This document shows positions 1 to 13,262 of a DNA stretch of 64,000 nt, piece after piece; position 1 is the first letter of the stretch; each line of letters starts with the position of its first letter. A model generated the notes under the pieces. It did not search any database, was not told the origin of the DNA, and was given only the letters and a program-made list of their open reading frames with translations. The DNA comes from Skeletonema tropicum (taxonomy: Eukaryota; Bacillariophyta; Thalassiosirophyceae; Thalassiosirales; Thalassiosiraceae): assembly GCA_037178625.1 (NCBI GenBank), contig CM074139.1, positions 310,001-374,000 on the forward strand, written 5' to 3'. Both the position numbers and the translations under genes were made by a program.

Positions 1-679
1 GCTCAGCTCTCCGCTTCTGAACGGAGAACACATTGTCTTGTTGAGTTTGAGTAATGATAATACTCCGATTGATAACGATAACAATAGTAATAATACGGAG
101 GCGGAGGCACATGAACCTGCTGCGGTGCATGATGATAATATTAACGATAGTGATAGAACTTCCGCTCGTCTAAATCTAATCAGCATCAGCACTCCTCCGG
201 TGCCGGCTCCGGTTGGCCTCAGCTCTAATTCTAACGCAGCATCGCGTTCCGGGTTTGAAGTGATTGAACGACGGGACCAAAATCCTAATTTGATGATGCA
301 GATGATGGCATCTTCTACGGATATGAATATTGAAATTGAAAATAATATCTCACCGGCAGAATCAGAATTGATATCAGCGCGGGGTGATAATGACGGTGAT
401 AATGGTGATGACAATATTGGCAATATCATTATTAATGATCCACAAGACAACAACGACGGCAACAGCAACAACGAGGCGGTGTACTCACCGCCGCCCGATT
501 CCATCATCCACAGTGACCTACAATCGCTGAGTCCTCCGCCGCTGTCCTTCAAATCGGATAGTCATCACCAGTACAACGTTCATCACAGTCCTCATTCTCA
601 GAGTCGAATGATCTCGTCTAGATGGGAAGTGTTACAACATGACAATCAACTGAACATCTTTAGGAATGATGTACAATGA
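1..679 (+). CDS. Truncated array copy 0 (5' end outside window)
   Basis: Starts at codon 51-52 of the 276-codon array ORF and runs open to the TGA at 677-679. Identical in frame to the other intact truncated copies. It shows the array continues left of the window. Confidence 0.5.
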   Translation, partial: LSSPLLNGEHIVLLSLSNDNTPIDNDNNSNNTEAEAHEPAAVHDDNINDSDRTSARLNLISISTPPVPAPVGLSSNSNAASRSGFEVIERRDQNPNLMMQMMASSTDMNIEIENNISPAESELISARGDNDGDNGDDNIGNIIINDPQDNNDGNSNNEAVYSPPPDSIIHSDLQSLSPPPLSFKSDSHHQYNVHHSPHSQSRMISSRWEVLQHDNQLNIFRNDVQ

Positions 680-1419
680 TATATATATAATATAGAGAGA
701 TGATAATAGATTACTATACTACATTACCTCTTCCTCTCCAAATTCACCTTTTCCTTCCTAACTTTGCTACTTTTGTTCGTATCAAGGCGATGAGTGTTGA
801 TGTAGAAAGCTCTCATTGCGCTCTATCGATTGGTTGCAGTTGCAAGGTCAAATATCGATGTTTTGTCGATCGACTCACCTCGAGAGTGGTCTAGAAAGTC
901 GTCACCAGCGCCAATACCATCGTCATTGTAACCAAGACTACCGTCAAAACATCACTTTCTGGACCCATTTTAGCCTCATCGATTGAACAAAAGTCGCCCA
1001 AACAGGCTGAATATACGCCTACCTAAGCGATAGAGTACGACGATTGCTTTCCAAAAAGGACACTTATCGCTGTCATTGGACGAGTACAAGACAAGATAAA
1101 GTGACAATATGAATGTAGCGTGCTTGAGTTGGCTGGTGTCTGGAGTTGGTGACTTTTTGATGCGACAGTTAGTACCGCTCGATGCTGCTTAAATATTTCG
1201 AGTTCGCAGAAGCCACGAAGCCATCAAAATTGCATGGAACATGAAACCATGAGGAACTTCCATCGTAGCCTATCGAACCGCTACCGACCAAGTTTGTATA
1301 TAATAGAGCTTCTATCTCTCTTCCTGAAGGCGACGTGCGCTAGAGCTGCTCTGCTCGCCTAACTAATTCAATATAATTTAAATTTAGCCGCCAATCAAGC
1401 GAGTCCATCAAACCAAACC

Positions 1420-2252
1420 ATGACTTCGTCCACAACATCCGACAACGAGCTGGTTGTCAACACCACAGCCCTATCCACACCACCTCACGACGACAACTGC
1501 CATCGAACAAACCTCCCGAGGGCGAGGGCAGCTCTGGAATTCAAAGCAGCAGCGTGGGCGGCAGTGCCAGTGCGCTCAGCTCTCCGCTTCTGAACGGAGA
1601 ACACATTGTCTTGTTGAGTTTGAGTAATGATAATACTCCGATTGATAACGATAACAATAGTAATAATACGGAGGCGGAGGCACATGAACCTGCTGCGGTG
1701 CATGATGATAATATTAACGATAGTGATAGAACTTCCGCTCGTCTAAATCTAATCAGCATCAGCACTCCTCCGGTGCCGGCTCCGGTTGGCCTCAGCTCTA
1801 ATTCTAACGCAGCATCGCGTTCCGGGTTTGAAGTGATTGAACGACGGGACCAAAATCCTAATTTGATGATGCAGATGATGGCATCTTCTACGGATATGAA
1901 TATTGAAATTGAAAATAATATCTCACCGGCAGAATCAGAATTGATATCAGCGCGGGGTGATAATGACGGTGATAATGGTGATGACAATATTGGCAATATC
2001 ATTATTAATGATCCACAAGACAACAACGACGGCAACAGCAACAACGAGGCGGTGTACTCACCGCCGCCCGATTCCATCATCCACAGTGACCTACAATCGC
2101 TGAGTCCTCCGCCGCTGTCCTTCAAATCGGATAGTCATCACCAGTACAACGTTCATCACAGTCCTCATTCTCAGAGTCGAATGATCTCGTCTAGATGGGA
2201 AGTGTTACAACATGACAATCAACTGAACATCTTTAGGAATGATGTACAATGA
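1420..2252 (+). pseudogene. Truncated array copy 1, frameshifted near its start
   Basis: The ATG is at 1420. Two single-base insertions (an extra A and an extra C between 1505 and 1518) shift the frame by +2 after about 28 codons. The normal frame is open again from about 1554 to the stop at 2252. The spacer before it has a 6-bp longer form of the spacer variant. Confidence 0.5.
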
Positions 2253-2993
2253 TATATATATAATATAGAGAGATGATAATAGATTACTATACTACATTAC
2301 CTCTTCCTCTCCAAATTCACCTTTTCCTTCCTAACTTTGCTACTTTTGTTCGTATCAAGGCGATGAGTGTTGATGTAGAAAGCTCTCATTGCGCTCTATC
2401 GATTGGTTGCAGTTGCAAGGTCAAATATCGATGTTTTGTCGATCGACTCACCTCGAGAGTGGTCTAGAAAGTCGTCACCAGCGCCAATACCATCGTCATT
2501 GTAACCAAGACTACCGTCAAAACATCACTTTCTGGACCCATTTTAGCCTCATCGATTGAACAAAAGTCGCCCAAACAGGCTGAATATACGCCTACCTAAG
2601 CGATAGAGTACGACGATTGCTTTCCAAAAAGGACACTTATCGCTGTCATTGGACGAGTACAAGACAAGATAAAGTGACAATATGAATGTAGCGTGCTTGA
2701 GTTGGCTGGTGTCTGGAGTTGGTGACTTTTTGATGCGACAGTTAGTACCGCTCGATGCTGCTTAAATATTTCGAGTTCGCAGAAGCCACGAAGCCATCAA
2801 AATTGCATGGAACATGGAAACCATGAGGAACTTCCATCGTAGCCTATCGAACCGCTACCGACCAAGTTTGTATATAATAGAGCTTCTATCTCTCTTCCTG
2901 AAGGCGACGTGCGCTAGAGCTGCTCTGCTCGCCTAACTAATTCAATATAATTTAAATTTAGCCGCCAATCAAGCGAGTCCATCAAACCAAACC

Positions 2994-3824
2994 ATGACTT
3001 CGTCCACAACATCCGACAACGAGCTGGTTGTCAACACCACAGCCCTATCCACACCACCTCACGACGACAACTGCCATCGAACAACCTCCGAGGGCGAGGG
3101 CAGCTCTGGAATTCAAAGCAGCAGCGTGGGCGGCAGTGCCAGTGCGCTCAGCTCTCCGCTTCTGAACGGAGAACACATTGTCTTGTTGAGTTTGAGTAAT
3201 GATAATACTCCGATTGATAACGATAACAATAGTAATAATACGGAGGCGGAGGCACATGAACCTGCTGCGGTGCATGATGATAATATTAACGATAGTGATA
3301 GAACTTCCGCTCGTCTAAATCTAATCAGCATCAGCACTCCTCCGGTGCCGGCTCCGGTTGGCCTCAGCTCTAATTCTAACGCAGCATCGCGTTCCGGGTT
3401 TGAAGTGATTGAACGACGGGACCAAAATCCTAATTTGATGATGCAGATGATGGCATCTTCTACGGATATGAATATTGAAATTGAAAATAATATCTCACCG
3501 GCAGAATCAGAATTGATATCAGCGCGGGGTGATAATGACGGTGATAATGGTGATGACAATATTGGCAATATCATTATTAATGATCCACAAGACAACAACG
3601 ACGGCAACAGCAACAACGAGGCGGTGTACTCACCGCCGCCCGATTCCATCATCCACAGTGACCTACAATCGCTGAGTCCTCCGCCGCTGTCCTTCAAATC
3701 GGATAGTCATCACCAGTACAACGTTCATCACAGTCCTCATTCTCAGAGTCGAATGATCTCGTCTAGATGGGAAGTGTTACAACATGACAATCAACTGAAC
3801 ATCTTTAGGAATGATGTACAATGA
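2994..3824 (+). CDS. Truncated array copy 2, 276-aa ORF
   Basis: Complete copy with ATG and stop. Residues 1-252 match the channel N-terminus and 253-276 are the joint-derived tail. The spacer before it has the long (7-bp duplicated) form; distance to the next ATG is 1578 bp. Confidence 0.5.
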   Translation: MTSSTTSDNELVVNTTALSTPPHDDNCHRTTSEGEGSSGIQSSSVGGSASALSSPLLNGEHIVLLSLSNDNTPIDNDNNSNNTEAEAHEPAAVHDDNINDSDRTSARLNLISISTPPVPAPVGLSSNSNAASRSGFEVIERRDQNPNLMMQMMASSTDMNIEIENNISPAESELISARGDNDGDNGDDNIGNIIINDPQDNNDGNSNNEAVYSPPPDSIIHSDLQSLSPPPLSFKSDSHHQYNVHHSPHSQSRMISSRWEVLQHDNQLNIFRNDVQ

Positions 3825-4571
3825 TATATATATAATATAGAGAGATGATAATAGATTACTATACTACATTACCTCTTCCTCTCCAAATTCACCTTTTCCT
3901 TCCTAACTTTGCTACTTTTGTTCGTATCAAGGCGATGAGTGTTGATGTAGAAAGCTCTCATTGCGCTCTATCGATTGGTTGCAGTTGCAAGGTCAAATAT
4001 CGATGTTTTGTCGATCGACTCACCTCGAGAGTGGTCTAGAAAGTCGTCACCAGCGCCAATACCATCGTCATTGTAACCAAGACTACCGTCAAAACATCAC
4101 TTTCTGGACCCATTTTAGCCTCATCGATTGAACAAAAGTCGCCCAAACAGGCTGAATATACGCCTACCTAAGCGATAGAGTACGACGATTGCTTTCCAAA
4201 AAGGACACTTATCGCTGTCATTGGACGAGTACAAGACAAGATAAAGTGACAATATGAATGTAGCGTGCTTGAGTTGTTGGCTTGGTGTCTGGAGTTGGTG
4301 ACTTTTTGATGCGACAGTTAGTACCGCTCGATGCTGCTTAAATATTTCGAGTTCGCAGAAGCCACGAAGCCATCAAAATTGCATGGAAACATGGAAACAT
4401 GAGGAACTTCCATCGTAGCCTATCGAACCGCTACCGACCAAGTTTGTATATAATAGAGAGCTTCTATCTCTCTTCCTGAAGGCGACGTGCGCTAGAGCTG
4501 CTCTGCTCGCCTAACTAATTCAATATAATTTAAATTTAGCCGCCAATCAAGCGAGTCCATCAAACCAAACC

Positions 4572-5402
4572 ATGACTTCGTCCACAACATCCGACAACGA
4601 GCTGGTTGTCAACACCACAGCCCTATCCACACCACCTCACGACGACAACTGCCATCGAACAACCTCCGAGGGCGAGGGCAGCTCTGGAATTCAAAGCAGC
4701 AGCGTGGGCGGCAGTGCCAGTGCGCTCAGCTCTCCGCTTCTGAACGGAGAACACATTGTCTTGTTGAGTTTGAGTAATGATAATACTCCGATTGATAACG
4801 ATAACAATAGTAATAATACGGAGGCGGAGGCACATGAACCTGCTGCGGTGCATGATGATAATATTAACGATAGTGATAGAACTTCCGCTCGTCTAAATCT
4901 AATCAGCATCAGCACTCCTCCGGTGCCGGCTCCGGTTGGCCTCAGCTCTAATTCTAACGCAGCATCGCGTTCCGGGTTTGAAGTGATTGAACGACGGGAC
5001 CAAAATCCTAATTTGATGATGCAGATGATGGCATCTTCTACGGATATGAATATTGAAATTGAAAATAATATCTCACCGGCAGAATCAGAATTGATATCAG
5101 CGCGGGGTGATAATGACGGTGATAATGGTGATGACAATATTGGCAATATCATTATTAATGATCCACAAGACAACAACGACGGCAACAGCAACAACGAGGC
5201 GGTGTACTCACCGCCGCCCGATTCCATCATCCACAGTGACCTACAATCGCTGAGTCCTCCGCCGCTGTCCTTCAAATCGGATAGTCATCACCAGTACAAC
5301 GTTCATCACAGTCCTCATTCTCAGAGTCGAATGATCTCGTCTAGATGGGAAGTGTTACAACATGACAATCAACTGAACATCTTTAGGAATGATGTACAAT
5401 GA
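4572..5402 (+). CDS. Truncated array copy 3, 276-aa ORF
   Basis: ORF identical to the consensus. The upstream region differs by small insertions at about 4275-4283, about 4385-4400 and 4458, which makes the preceding unit 1578 bp, the longest in the window. Confidence 0.5.
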   Translation: MTSSTTSDNELVVNTTALSTPPHDDNCHRTTSEGEGSSGIQSSSVGGSASALSSPLLNGEHIVLLSLSNDNTPIDNDNNSNNTEAEAHEPAAVHDDNINDSDRTSARLNLISISTPPVPAPVGLSSNSNAASRSGFEVIERRDQNPNLMMQMMASSTDMNIEIENNISPAESELISARGDNDGDNGDDNIGNIIINDPQDNNDGNSNNEAVYSPPPDSIIHSDLQSLSPPPLSFKSDSHHQYNVHHSPHSQSRMISSRWEVLQHDNQLNIFRNDVQ

Positions 5403-6143
5403 TATATATATAATATAGAGAGATGATAATAGATTACTATACTACATTACCTCTTCCTCTCCAAATTCACCTTTTCCTTCCTAACTTTGCTACTTTTGTT
5501 CGTATCAAGGCGATGAGTGTTGATGTAGAAAGCTCTCATTGCGCTCTATCGATTGGTTGCAGTTGCAAGGTCAAATATCGATGTTTTGTCGATCGACTCA
5601 CCTCGAGAGTGGTCTAGAAAGTCGTCACCAGCGCCAATACCATCGTCATTGTAACCAAGACTACCGTCAAAACATCACTTTCTGGACCCATTTTAGCCTC
5701 ATCGATTGAACAAAAGTCGCCCAAACAGGCTGAATATACGCCTACCTAAGCGATAGAGTACGACGATTGCTTTCCAAAAAGGACACTTATCGCTGTCATT
5801 GGACGAGTACAAGACAAGATAAAGTGACAATATGAATGTAGCGTGCTTGAAGTTGGCTGGTGTCTGGAGTTGGTGACTTTTTGATGCGACAGTTAGTACC
5901 GCTCGATGCTGCTTAAATATTTCGAGTTCGCAGAAGCCACGAAGCCATCAAAATTGCATGGAAACCATGAAACCATGGAACTTCCATCGTAGCCTATCGA
6001 ACCGCTACCGACCAAGTTTGTATATAATAGAGCTTCTATCTCTCTTCCTGAAGGCGACGTGCGCTAGAGCTGCTCTGCTCGCCTAACTAATTCAATATAA
6101 TTTAAATTTAGCCGCCAATCAAGCGAGTCCATCAAACCAAACC

Positions 6144-6981
6144 ATGGACTTCGTCCACAACATCCGACAACGAGCTGGTTGTCAACACCACAGCCCTATC
6201 CACACCACCTCACGACGACAACTGCCATCGAACAACCTCCGAGGGCGAGGGCAGCTCTGGAATTCAAAGCAGCAGCGTGGGCGGCAGTGCCAGTGCGCTC
6301 AGCTCTCCGCTTCTGAACGGAGAACACATTGTCTTGTTGAGTTTGAGTAATGATAATACTCCGATTGATAACGATAACAATAGTAATAATACGGAGGCGG
6401 AGGCACATGAACCTGCTGCGGTGCATGATGATAATATTAACGATAGTGATAGAACTTCCGCTCGTCTAAATCTAATCAGGCATCAGCACTCCTCCGGTGC
6501 CGGCTCCGGTTGGCCTCAGCTCTAATTCTAACGCAGCATCGCGTTCCGGGTTTGAAGTGATTGAACGACGGGACCAAAATCCTAATTTGATGATGCAGAT
6601 GATGGCATCTTCTTACGGATATGAATATTGAAATTGAAAATAATATCTCACCGGCAGAATCAGAATTGATATCCAGCGCGGGGTGATAATGACGGTGATA
6701 ATGGTGATGACAATATTGGCAATATCATTAATTAATGGATCCACAAGACAACAACGACGGCAACAGCAACAACGAGGCGGTGTACTCACCGCCGCCCGAT
6801 TCCATCATCCACAGTGACCTACAATCGCTGGAGTCCTCCGCCGCTGTCCTTCAAATCGGATAGTCATCACCAGTACAACGTTCATCACAGTCCTCATTCT
6901 CAGAGTCGAATGATCTCGTCTAGATGGGAAGTGTTACAACATGACAATCAACTGAACATCTTTAGGAATGATGTACAATGA
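6144..6981 (+). pseudogene. Truncated array copy 4, multiply frameshifted
   Basis: An extra G directly after the ATG and at least six further one-base insertions (near 6479, 6614, 6673, 6731, 6737 and 6831) break the ORF. I see no base substitutions, which fits uncorrected long-read errors at least as well as evolutionary decay. Confidence 0.5.
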
Positions 6982-7719
6982 TATTATATAATATAGAGAG
7001 ATGATAATAGATTACTATACTACATTACCTCTTCCTCTCCAAATTCACCTTTTCCTTCCTAACTTTGCTACTTTTGTTCGTATCAAGGCGATGAGTGTTG
7101 ATGTAGAAAGCTCTCATTGCGCTCTATCGATTGGTTGCAGTTGCAAGGTCAAATATCGATGTTTTGTCGATCGACTCACCTCGAGAGTGGTCTAAGAAAG
7201 TCGTCACCAGCGCCAATACCATCGTCATTGTAACCAAGACTACCGTCAAAACATCACTTTCTGGACCCATTTTAGCCTCATCGATTGAACAAAAGTCGCC
7301 CAAACAGGCTGAATATACGCCTACCTAAGCGATAGAGTACGGACGATTGCTTTCCAAAAAGGACACTTATCGCTGTCATTGGACGAGTACAAGACAAGAT
7401 AAAGTGACAATATGAATGTAGCGTGCTTGAGTTGGCTGGTGTCTGGAGTTGGTGACTTTTTGATGCGACAGTTAGTACCGCTCGATGCTGCTTAAATATT
7501 TCGAGTTCGCAGAAGCCACGAAGCCATCAAAATTGCATGGAAACCATGAGGAACTTCCATCGTAGCCTATCGAACCGCTACCGACCAAGTTTGTATATAA
7601 TAGAGCTTCTATCTCTCTTCCTGAAGGCGACGTGCGCTAGAGGCTGCTCTGCTCGCCTAACTTAATTCAATATAATTTAAATTTAGCCGCCAATCAAGCG
7701 AAGTCCATCAAACCAAACC

Positions 7720-8555
7720 ATGACTTCGTCCACAACATCCGACAACGAGCTGGTTGTCAACACCACAGCCCTATCCACACCACCTCACGACGACAACTGC
7801 CATCGAACAACCTCCGAGGGCGAGGGCAGCTCTGGAATTCAAAGCAGCAGCGTGGGCGGCAGTGCCAGTGCGCTCTCAGCTCTCCGCTTCTGAACGGAGA
7901 ACACATTGTCTTGTTGAGTTTGAGTAATGATAATACTCCGATTGATAACGATAACAATAGTAATAATACGGAGGCGGAGGCACACATGAACCTGCTGCGG
8001 TGCATGATGATAATATTAACGATAGTGATAGAACTTCCGCTCGTCTAAATCTAATCAGCATCAGCACTCCTCCGGTGGCCGGCTCCGGTTGGCCTCAGCT
8101 CTAATTCTAACGCAGCATCGCGTTCCGGGTTTGAAGTGATTGAACGACGGGACCAAAATCCTAATTTGATGATGCAGATGATGGCATCTTCTACGGATAT
8201 GAATATTGAAATTGAAAATAATATCTCACCGGCAGAATCAGAATTGATATCAGCGCGGGGTGATAATGACGGTGATAATGGTGATGACAATATTGGCAAT
8301 ATCATTATTAATGATCCACAAGACAACAACGACGGCAACAGCAACAACGAGGCGGTGTACTCACCGCCGCCCGATTCCATCATCCACAGTGACCTACAAT
8401 CGCTGAGTCCTCCGCCGCTGTCCTTCAAATCGGATAGTCATCACCAGTACAACGTTCATCACAGTCCTCATTCTCAGAGTCGAATGATCTCGTCTAGATG
8501 GGAAGTGTTACAACATGACAATCAACTGAACATCTTTAGGAATGATGTACAATGA
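7720..8555 (+). pseudogene. Truncated array copy 5, frameshifted
   Basis: ATG at 7720. Dinucleotide duplications near 7875 and 7983 and an extra G near 8077 break the first 120 codons; the rest (8136-8555) is in the normal frame. The upstream region also has extra bases near 7193, 7342, 7643, 7662 and 7701. Confidence 0.5.
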
Positions 8556-9291
8556 TATATATATAATATAGAGAGATGATAATAGATTACTATACTACAT
8601 TACCTCTTCCTCTCCAAATTCACCTTTTCCTTCCTAACTTTGCTACTTTTGTTCGTATCAAGGCGATGAGTGTTGATGTAGAAAGCTCTCATTGCGCTCT
8701 ATCGATTGGTTGCAGTTGCAAGGTCAAATATCGATGTTTTGTCGATCGACTCACCTCGAGAGTGGTCTAGAAAGTCGTCACCAGCGCCAATACCATCGTC
8801 ATTGTAACCAAGACTACCGTCAAAACATCACTTTCTGGACCCATTTTAGCCTCATCGATTGAACAAAAGTCGCCCAAACAGGCTGAATATACGCCTACCT
8901 AAGCGATAGAGTACGACGATTGCTTTCCAAAAAGGACACTTATCGCTGTCATTGGACGAGTACAAGACAAGATAAAGTGACAATATGAATGTAGCGTGCT
9001 TGAGTTGGCTGGTGTCTGGAGTTGGTGACTTTTTGATGCGACAGTTAGTACCGCTCGATGCTGCTTAAATATTTCGAGTTCGCAGAAGCCACGAAGCCAT
9101 CAAAATTGCATGGAAACCATGAGGAACTTCCATCGTAGCCTATCGAACCGCTACCGACCAAGTTTGTATATAATAGAGCTTCTATCTCTCTCTTCCTGAA
9201 GGCGACGTGCGCTAGAGCTGCTCTGCTCGCCTAACTAATTCAATATAATTTAAATTTAGCCGCCAATCAAGCGAGTCCATCAAACCAAACC

Positions 9292-10122
9292 ATGACTTCG
9301 TCCACAACATCCGACAACGAGCTGGTTGTCAACACCACAGCCCTATCCACACCACCTCACGACGACAACTGCCATCGAACAACCTCCGAGGGCGAGGGCA
9401 GCTCTGGAATTCAAAGCAGCAGCGTGGGCGGCAGTGCCAGTGCGCTCAGCTCTCCGCTTCTGAACGGAGAACACATTGTCTTGTTGAGTTTGAGTAATGA
9501 TAATACTCCGATTGATAACGATAACAATAGTAATAATACGGAGGCGGAGGCACATGAACCTGCTGCGGTGCATGATGATAATATTAACGATAGTGATAGA
9601 ACTTCCGCTCGTCTAAATCTAATCAGCATCAGCACTCCTCCGGTGCCGGCTCCGGTTGGCCTCAGCTCTAATTCTAACGCAGCATCGCGTTCCGGGTTTG
9701 AAGTGATTGAACGACGGGACCAAAATCCTAATTTGATGATGCAGATGATGGCATCTTCTACGGATATGAATATTGAAATTGAAAATAATATCTCACCGGC
9801 AGAATCAGAATTGATATCAGCGCGGGGTGATAATGACGGTGATAATGGTGATGACAATATTGGCAATATCATTATTAATGATCCACAAGACAACAACGAC
9901 GGCAACAGCAACAACGAGGCGGTGTACTCACCGCCGCCCGATTCCATCATCCACAGTGACCTACAATCGCTGAGTCCTCCGCCGCTGTCCTTCAAATCGG
10001 ATAGTCATCACCAGTACAACGTTCATCACAGTCCTCATTCTCAGAGTCGAATGATCTCGTCTAGATGGGAAGTGTTACAACATGACAATCAACTGAACAT
10101 CTTTAGGAATGATGTACAATGA
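9292..10122 (+). CDS. Truncated array copy 6, 276-aa ORF
   Basis: Consensus ORF with the short spacer form. A CT dinucleotide is added to the CT run at about 9185-9194, between the TATA-like box and the ATG. The TA run after the stop differs slightly from the other copies. Confidence 0.5.
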   Translation: MTSSTTSDNELVVNTTALSTPPHDDNCHRTTSEGEGSSGIQSSSVGGSASALSSPLLNGEHIVLLSLSNDNTPIDNDNNSNNTEAEAHEPAAVHDDNINDSDRTSARLNLISISTPPVPAPVGLSSNSNAASRSGFEVIERRDQNPNLMMQMMASSTDMNIEIENNISPAESELISARGDNDGDNGDDNIGNIIINDPQDNNDGNSNNEAVYSPPPDSIIHSDLQSLSPPPLSFKSDSHHQYNVHHSPHSQSRMISSRWEVLQHDNQLNIFRNDVQ

Positions 10123-10857
10123 TATATATAATATATAGAGAGATGATAATAGATTACTATACTACATTACCTCCTTCCTCTCCAAATTCACCTTTTCCTT
10201 CCTAACTTTGCTACTTTTGTTCGTATCAAGGCGATGAGTGTTGATGTAGAAAGCTCTCATTGCGCTCTATCGATTGGTTGCAGTTGCAAGGTCAAATATC
10301 GATGTTTTGTCGATCGACTCACCTCGAGAGTGGTCTAGAAAGTCGTCACCAGCGCCAATACCATCGTCATTGTAACCAAGACTACCGTCAAAACATCACT
10401 TTCTGGACCCATTTTAGCCTCATCGATTGAACAAAAGTCGCCCAAACAGGCTGAATATACGCCTACCTAAGCGATAGAGTACGACGATTGCTTTCCAAAA
10501 AGGACACTTATCGCTGTCATTGGACGAGTACAAGACAAGATAAAGTGACAATATGAATGTAGCGTGCTTGAGTTGGCTGGTGTCTGGAGTTGGTGACTTT
10601 TTGATGCGACAGTTAGTACCGCTCGATGCTGCTTAAATATTTCGAGTTCGCAGAAGCCACGAAGCCATCAAAATTGCATGGAAACCATGAGGAACTTCCA
10701 TCGTAGCCTATCGAACCGCTACCGACCAAGTTTGTATATAATAGAGCTTCTATCTCTCTTCCTGAAGGCGACGTGCGCTAGAGCTGCTCTGCTCGCCTAA
10801 CTAATTCAATATAATTTAAATTTAGCCGCCAATCAAGCGAGTCCATCAAACCAAACC

Positions 10858-11689
10858 ATGACTTCGTCCACAACATCCGACAACGAGCTGGTTGTCAACA
10901 CCACAGCCCTATCCACACCACCTCACGACGACAAACTGCCATCGAACAACCTCCGAGGGCGAGGGCAGCTCTGGAATTCAAAGCAGCAGCGTGGGCGGCA
11001 GTGCCAGTGCGCTCAGCTCTCCGCTTCTGAACGGAGAACACATTGTCTTGTTGAGTTTGAGTAATGATAATACTCCGATTGATAACGATAACAATAGTAA
11101 TAATACGGAGGCGGAGGCACATGAACCTGCTGCGGTGCATGATGATAATATTAACGATAGTGATAGAACTTCCGCTCGTCTAAATCTAATCAGCATCAGC
11201 ACTCCTCCGGTGCCGGCTCCGGTTGGCCTCAGCTCTAATTCTAACGCAGCATCGCGTTCCGGGTTTGAAGTGATTGAACGACGGGACCAAAATCCTAATT
11301 TGATGATGCAGATGATGGCATCTTCTACGGATATGAATATTGAAATTGAAAATAATATCTCACCGGCAGAATCAGAATTGATATCAGCGCGGGGTGATAA
11401 TGACGGTGATAATGGTGATGACAATATTGGCAATATCATTATTAATGATCCACAAGACAACAACGACGGCAACAGCAACAACGAGGCGGTGTACTCACCG
11501 CCGCCCGATTCCATCATCCACAGTGACCTACAATCGCTGAGTCCTCCGCCGCTGTCCTTCAAATCGGATAGTCATCACCAGTACAACGTTCATCACAGTC
11601 CTCATTCTCAGAGTCGAATGATCTCGTCTAGATGGGAAGTGTTACAACATGACAATCAACTGAACATCTTTAGGAATGATGTACAATGA
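10858..11689 (+). pseudogene. Truncated array copy 7, one-base frameshift
   Basis: One extra A in the run at 10932-10934 shifts the frame after about 25 codons. The normal frame is then open to the stop at 11689. Otherwise identical to the consensus. Confidence 0.5.
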
Positions 11690-12428
11690 TATATATATAA
11701 TATAGAGAGATGATAATAGATTACTATACTACATTACCTCTTCCTCTCCAAATTCACCTTTTCCTTCCTAACTTTGCTACTTTTGTTCGTATCAAGGCGA
11801 TGAGTGTTGATGTAGAAAGCTCTCATTGCGCTCTATCGATTGGTTGCAGTTGCAAGGTCAAATATCGATGTTTTGTCGATCGACTCACCTCGAGAGTGGT
11901 CTAGAAAGTCGTCACCAGCGCCAATACCATCGTCATTGTAACCAAGACTACCGTCAAAACATCACTTTCTGGACCCATTTTAGCCTCATCGATTGAACAA
12001 AAGTCGCCCAAACAGGCTGAATATACGCCTACCTAAGCGATAGAGTACGACGATTGCTTTCCAAAAAGGACACTTATCGCTGTCATTGGACGAGTACAAG
12101 ACAAGATAAAGTGACAATATGAATGTAGCGTGCTTGAGTTGGCTGGTGTCTGGAGTTGGTGACTTTTTGATGCGACAGTTAGTACCGCTCGATGCTGCTT
12201 AAATATTTCGAGTTCGCAGAAGCCACGAAGCCATCAAAATTGCATGGCATGGAAACCATGAGGAACTTCCATCGTAGCCTATCGAACCGCTACCGACCAA
12301 GTTTGTATATAATAGAGCTTCTATCTCTCTTCCTGAAGGCGACGTGCGCTAGAGCTGCTCTGCTCGCCTAACTAATTCAATATAATTTAAATTTAGCCGC
12401 CAATCAAGCGAGTCCATCAAACCAAACC

Positions 12429-13262
12429 ATGACTTCGTCCACAACATCCGACAACGAGCTGGTTGTCAACACCACAGCCCTATCCACACCACCTCACGAC
12501 GACAACTGCCATCGAACAACCTCCGAGGGCGAGGGCAGCTCTGGAATTCAAAGCAGCAGCGTGGGCGGCAGTGCCAGTGCGCTCAGCTCTCCGCTTCTGA
12601 ACGGAGAACACATTGTCTTGTTGAGTTTGAGTAATGATAATACTCCGATTGATAACGATAACAATAGTAATAATACGGAGGCGGAGGCACATGAACCTGC
12701 TGCGGTGCATGATGATAATATTAACGATAGTGATAGAACTTCCGCTCGTCTAAATCTAATCAGCATCAGCACTCCTCCGGTGCCGGCTCCGGTTGGCCTC
12801 AGCTCTAATTCTAACGCAGCATCGCGTTCCGGGTTTGAAGTGATTGAACGACGGGACCAAAATCCTAATTTGATGATGCAGATGATGGCATCTTCTACGG
12901 ATATGAATATTGAAATTGAAAATAATATCTCACCGGCAGAATCAGAATTGATATCAGCAGCGCGGGGTGATAATGACGGTGATAATGGTGATGACAATAT
13001 TGGCAATATCATTATTAATGATCCACAAGACAACAACGACGGCAACAGCAACAACGAGGCGGTGTACTCACCGCCGCCCGATTCCATCATCCACAGTGAC
13101 CTACAATCGCTGAGTCCTCCGCCGCTGTCCTTCAAATCGGATAGTCATCACCAGTACAACGTTCATCACAGTCCTCATTCTCAGAGTCGAATGATCTCGT
13201 CTAGATGGGAAGTGTTACAACATGACAATCAACTGAACATCTTTAGGAATGATGTACAATGA
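12429..13262 (+). CDS. Truncated array copy 8, 277-aa ORF
   Basis: The only copy with an in-frame size change: a 3-bp GCA duplication near 12957 adds one alanine. The spacer before it has its own variant of the short repeat (about 12241-12256). Confidence 0.5.
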   Translation: MTSSTTSDNELVVNTTALSTPPHDDNCHRTTSEGEGSSGIQSSSVGGSASALSSPLLNGEHIVLLSLSNDNTPIDNDNNSNNTEAEAHEPAAVHDDNINDSDRTSARLNLISISTPPVPAPVGLSSNSNAASRSGFEVIERRDQNPNLMMQMMASSTDMNIEIENNISPAESELISAARGDNDGDNGDDNIGNIIINDPQDNNDGNSNNEAVYSPPPDSIIHSDLQSLSPPPLSFKSDSHHQYNVHHSPHSQSRMISSRWEVLQHDNQLNIFRNDVQ

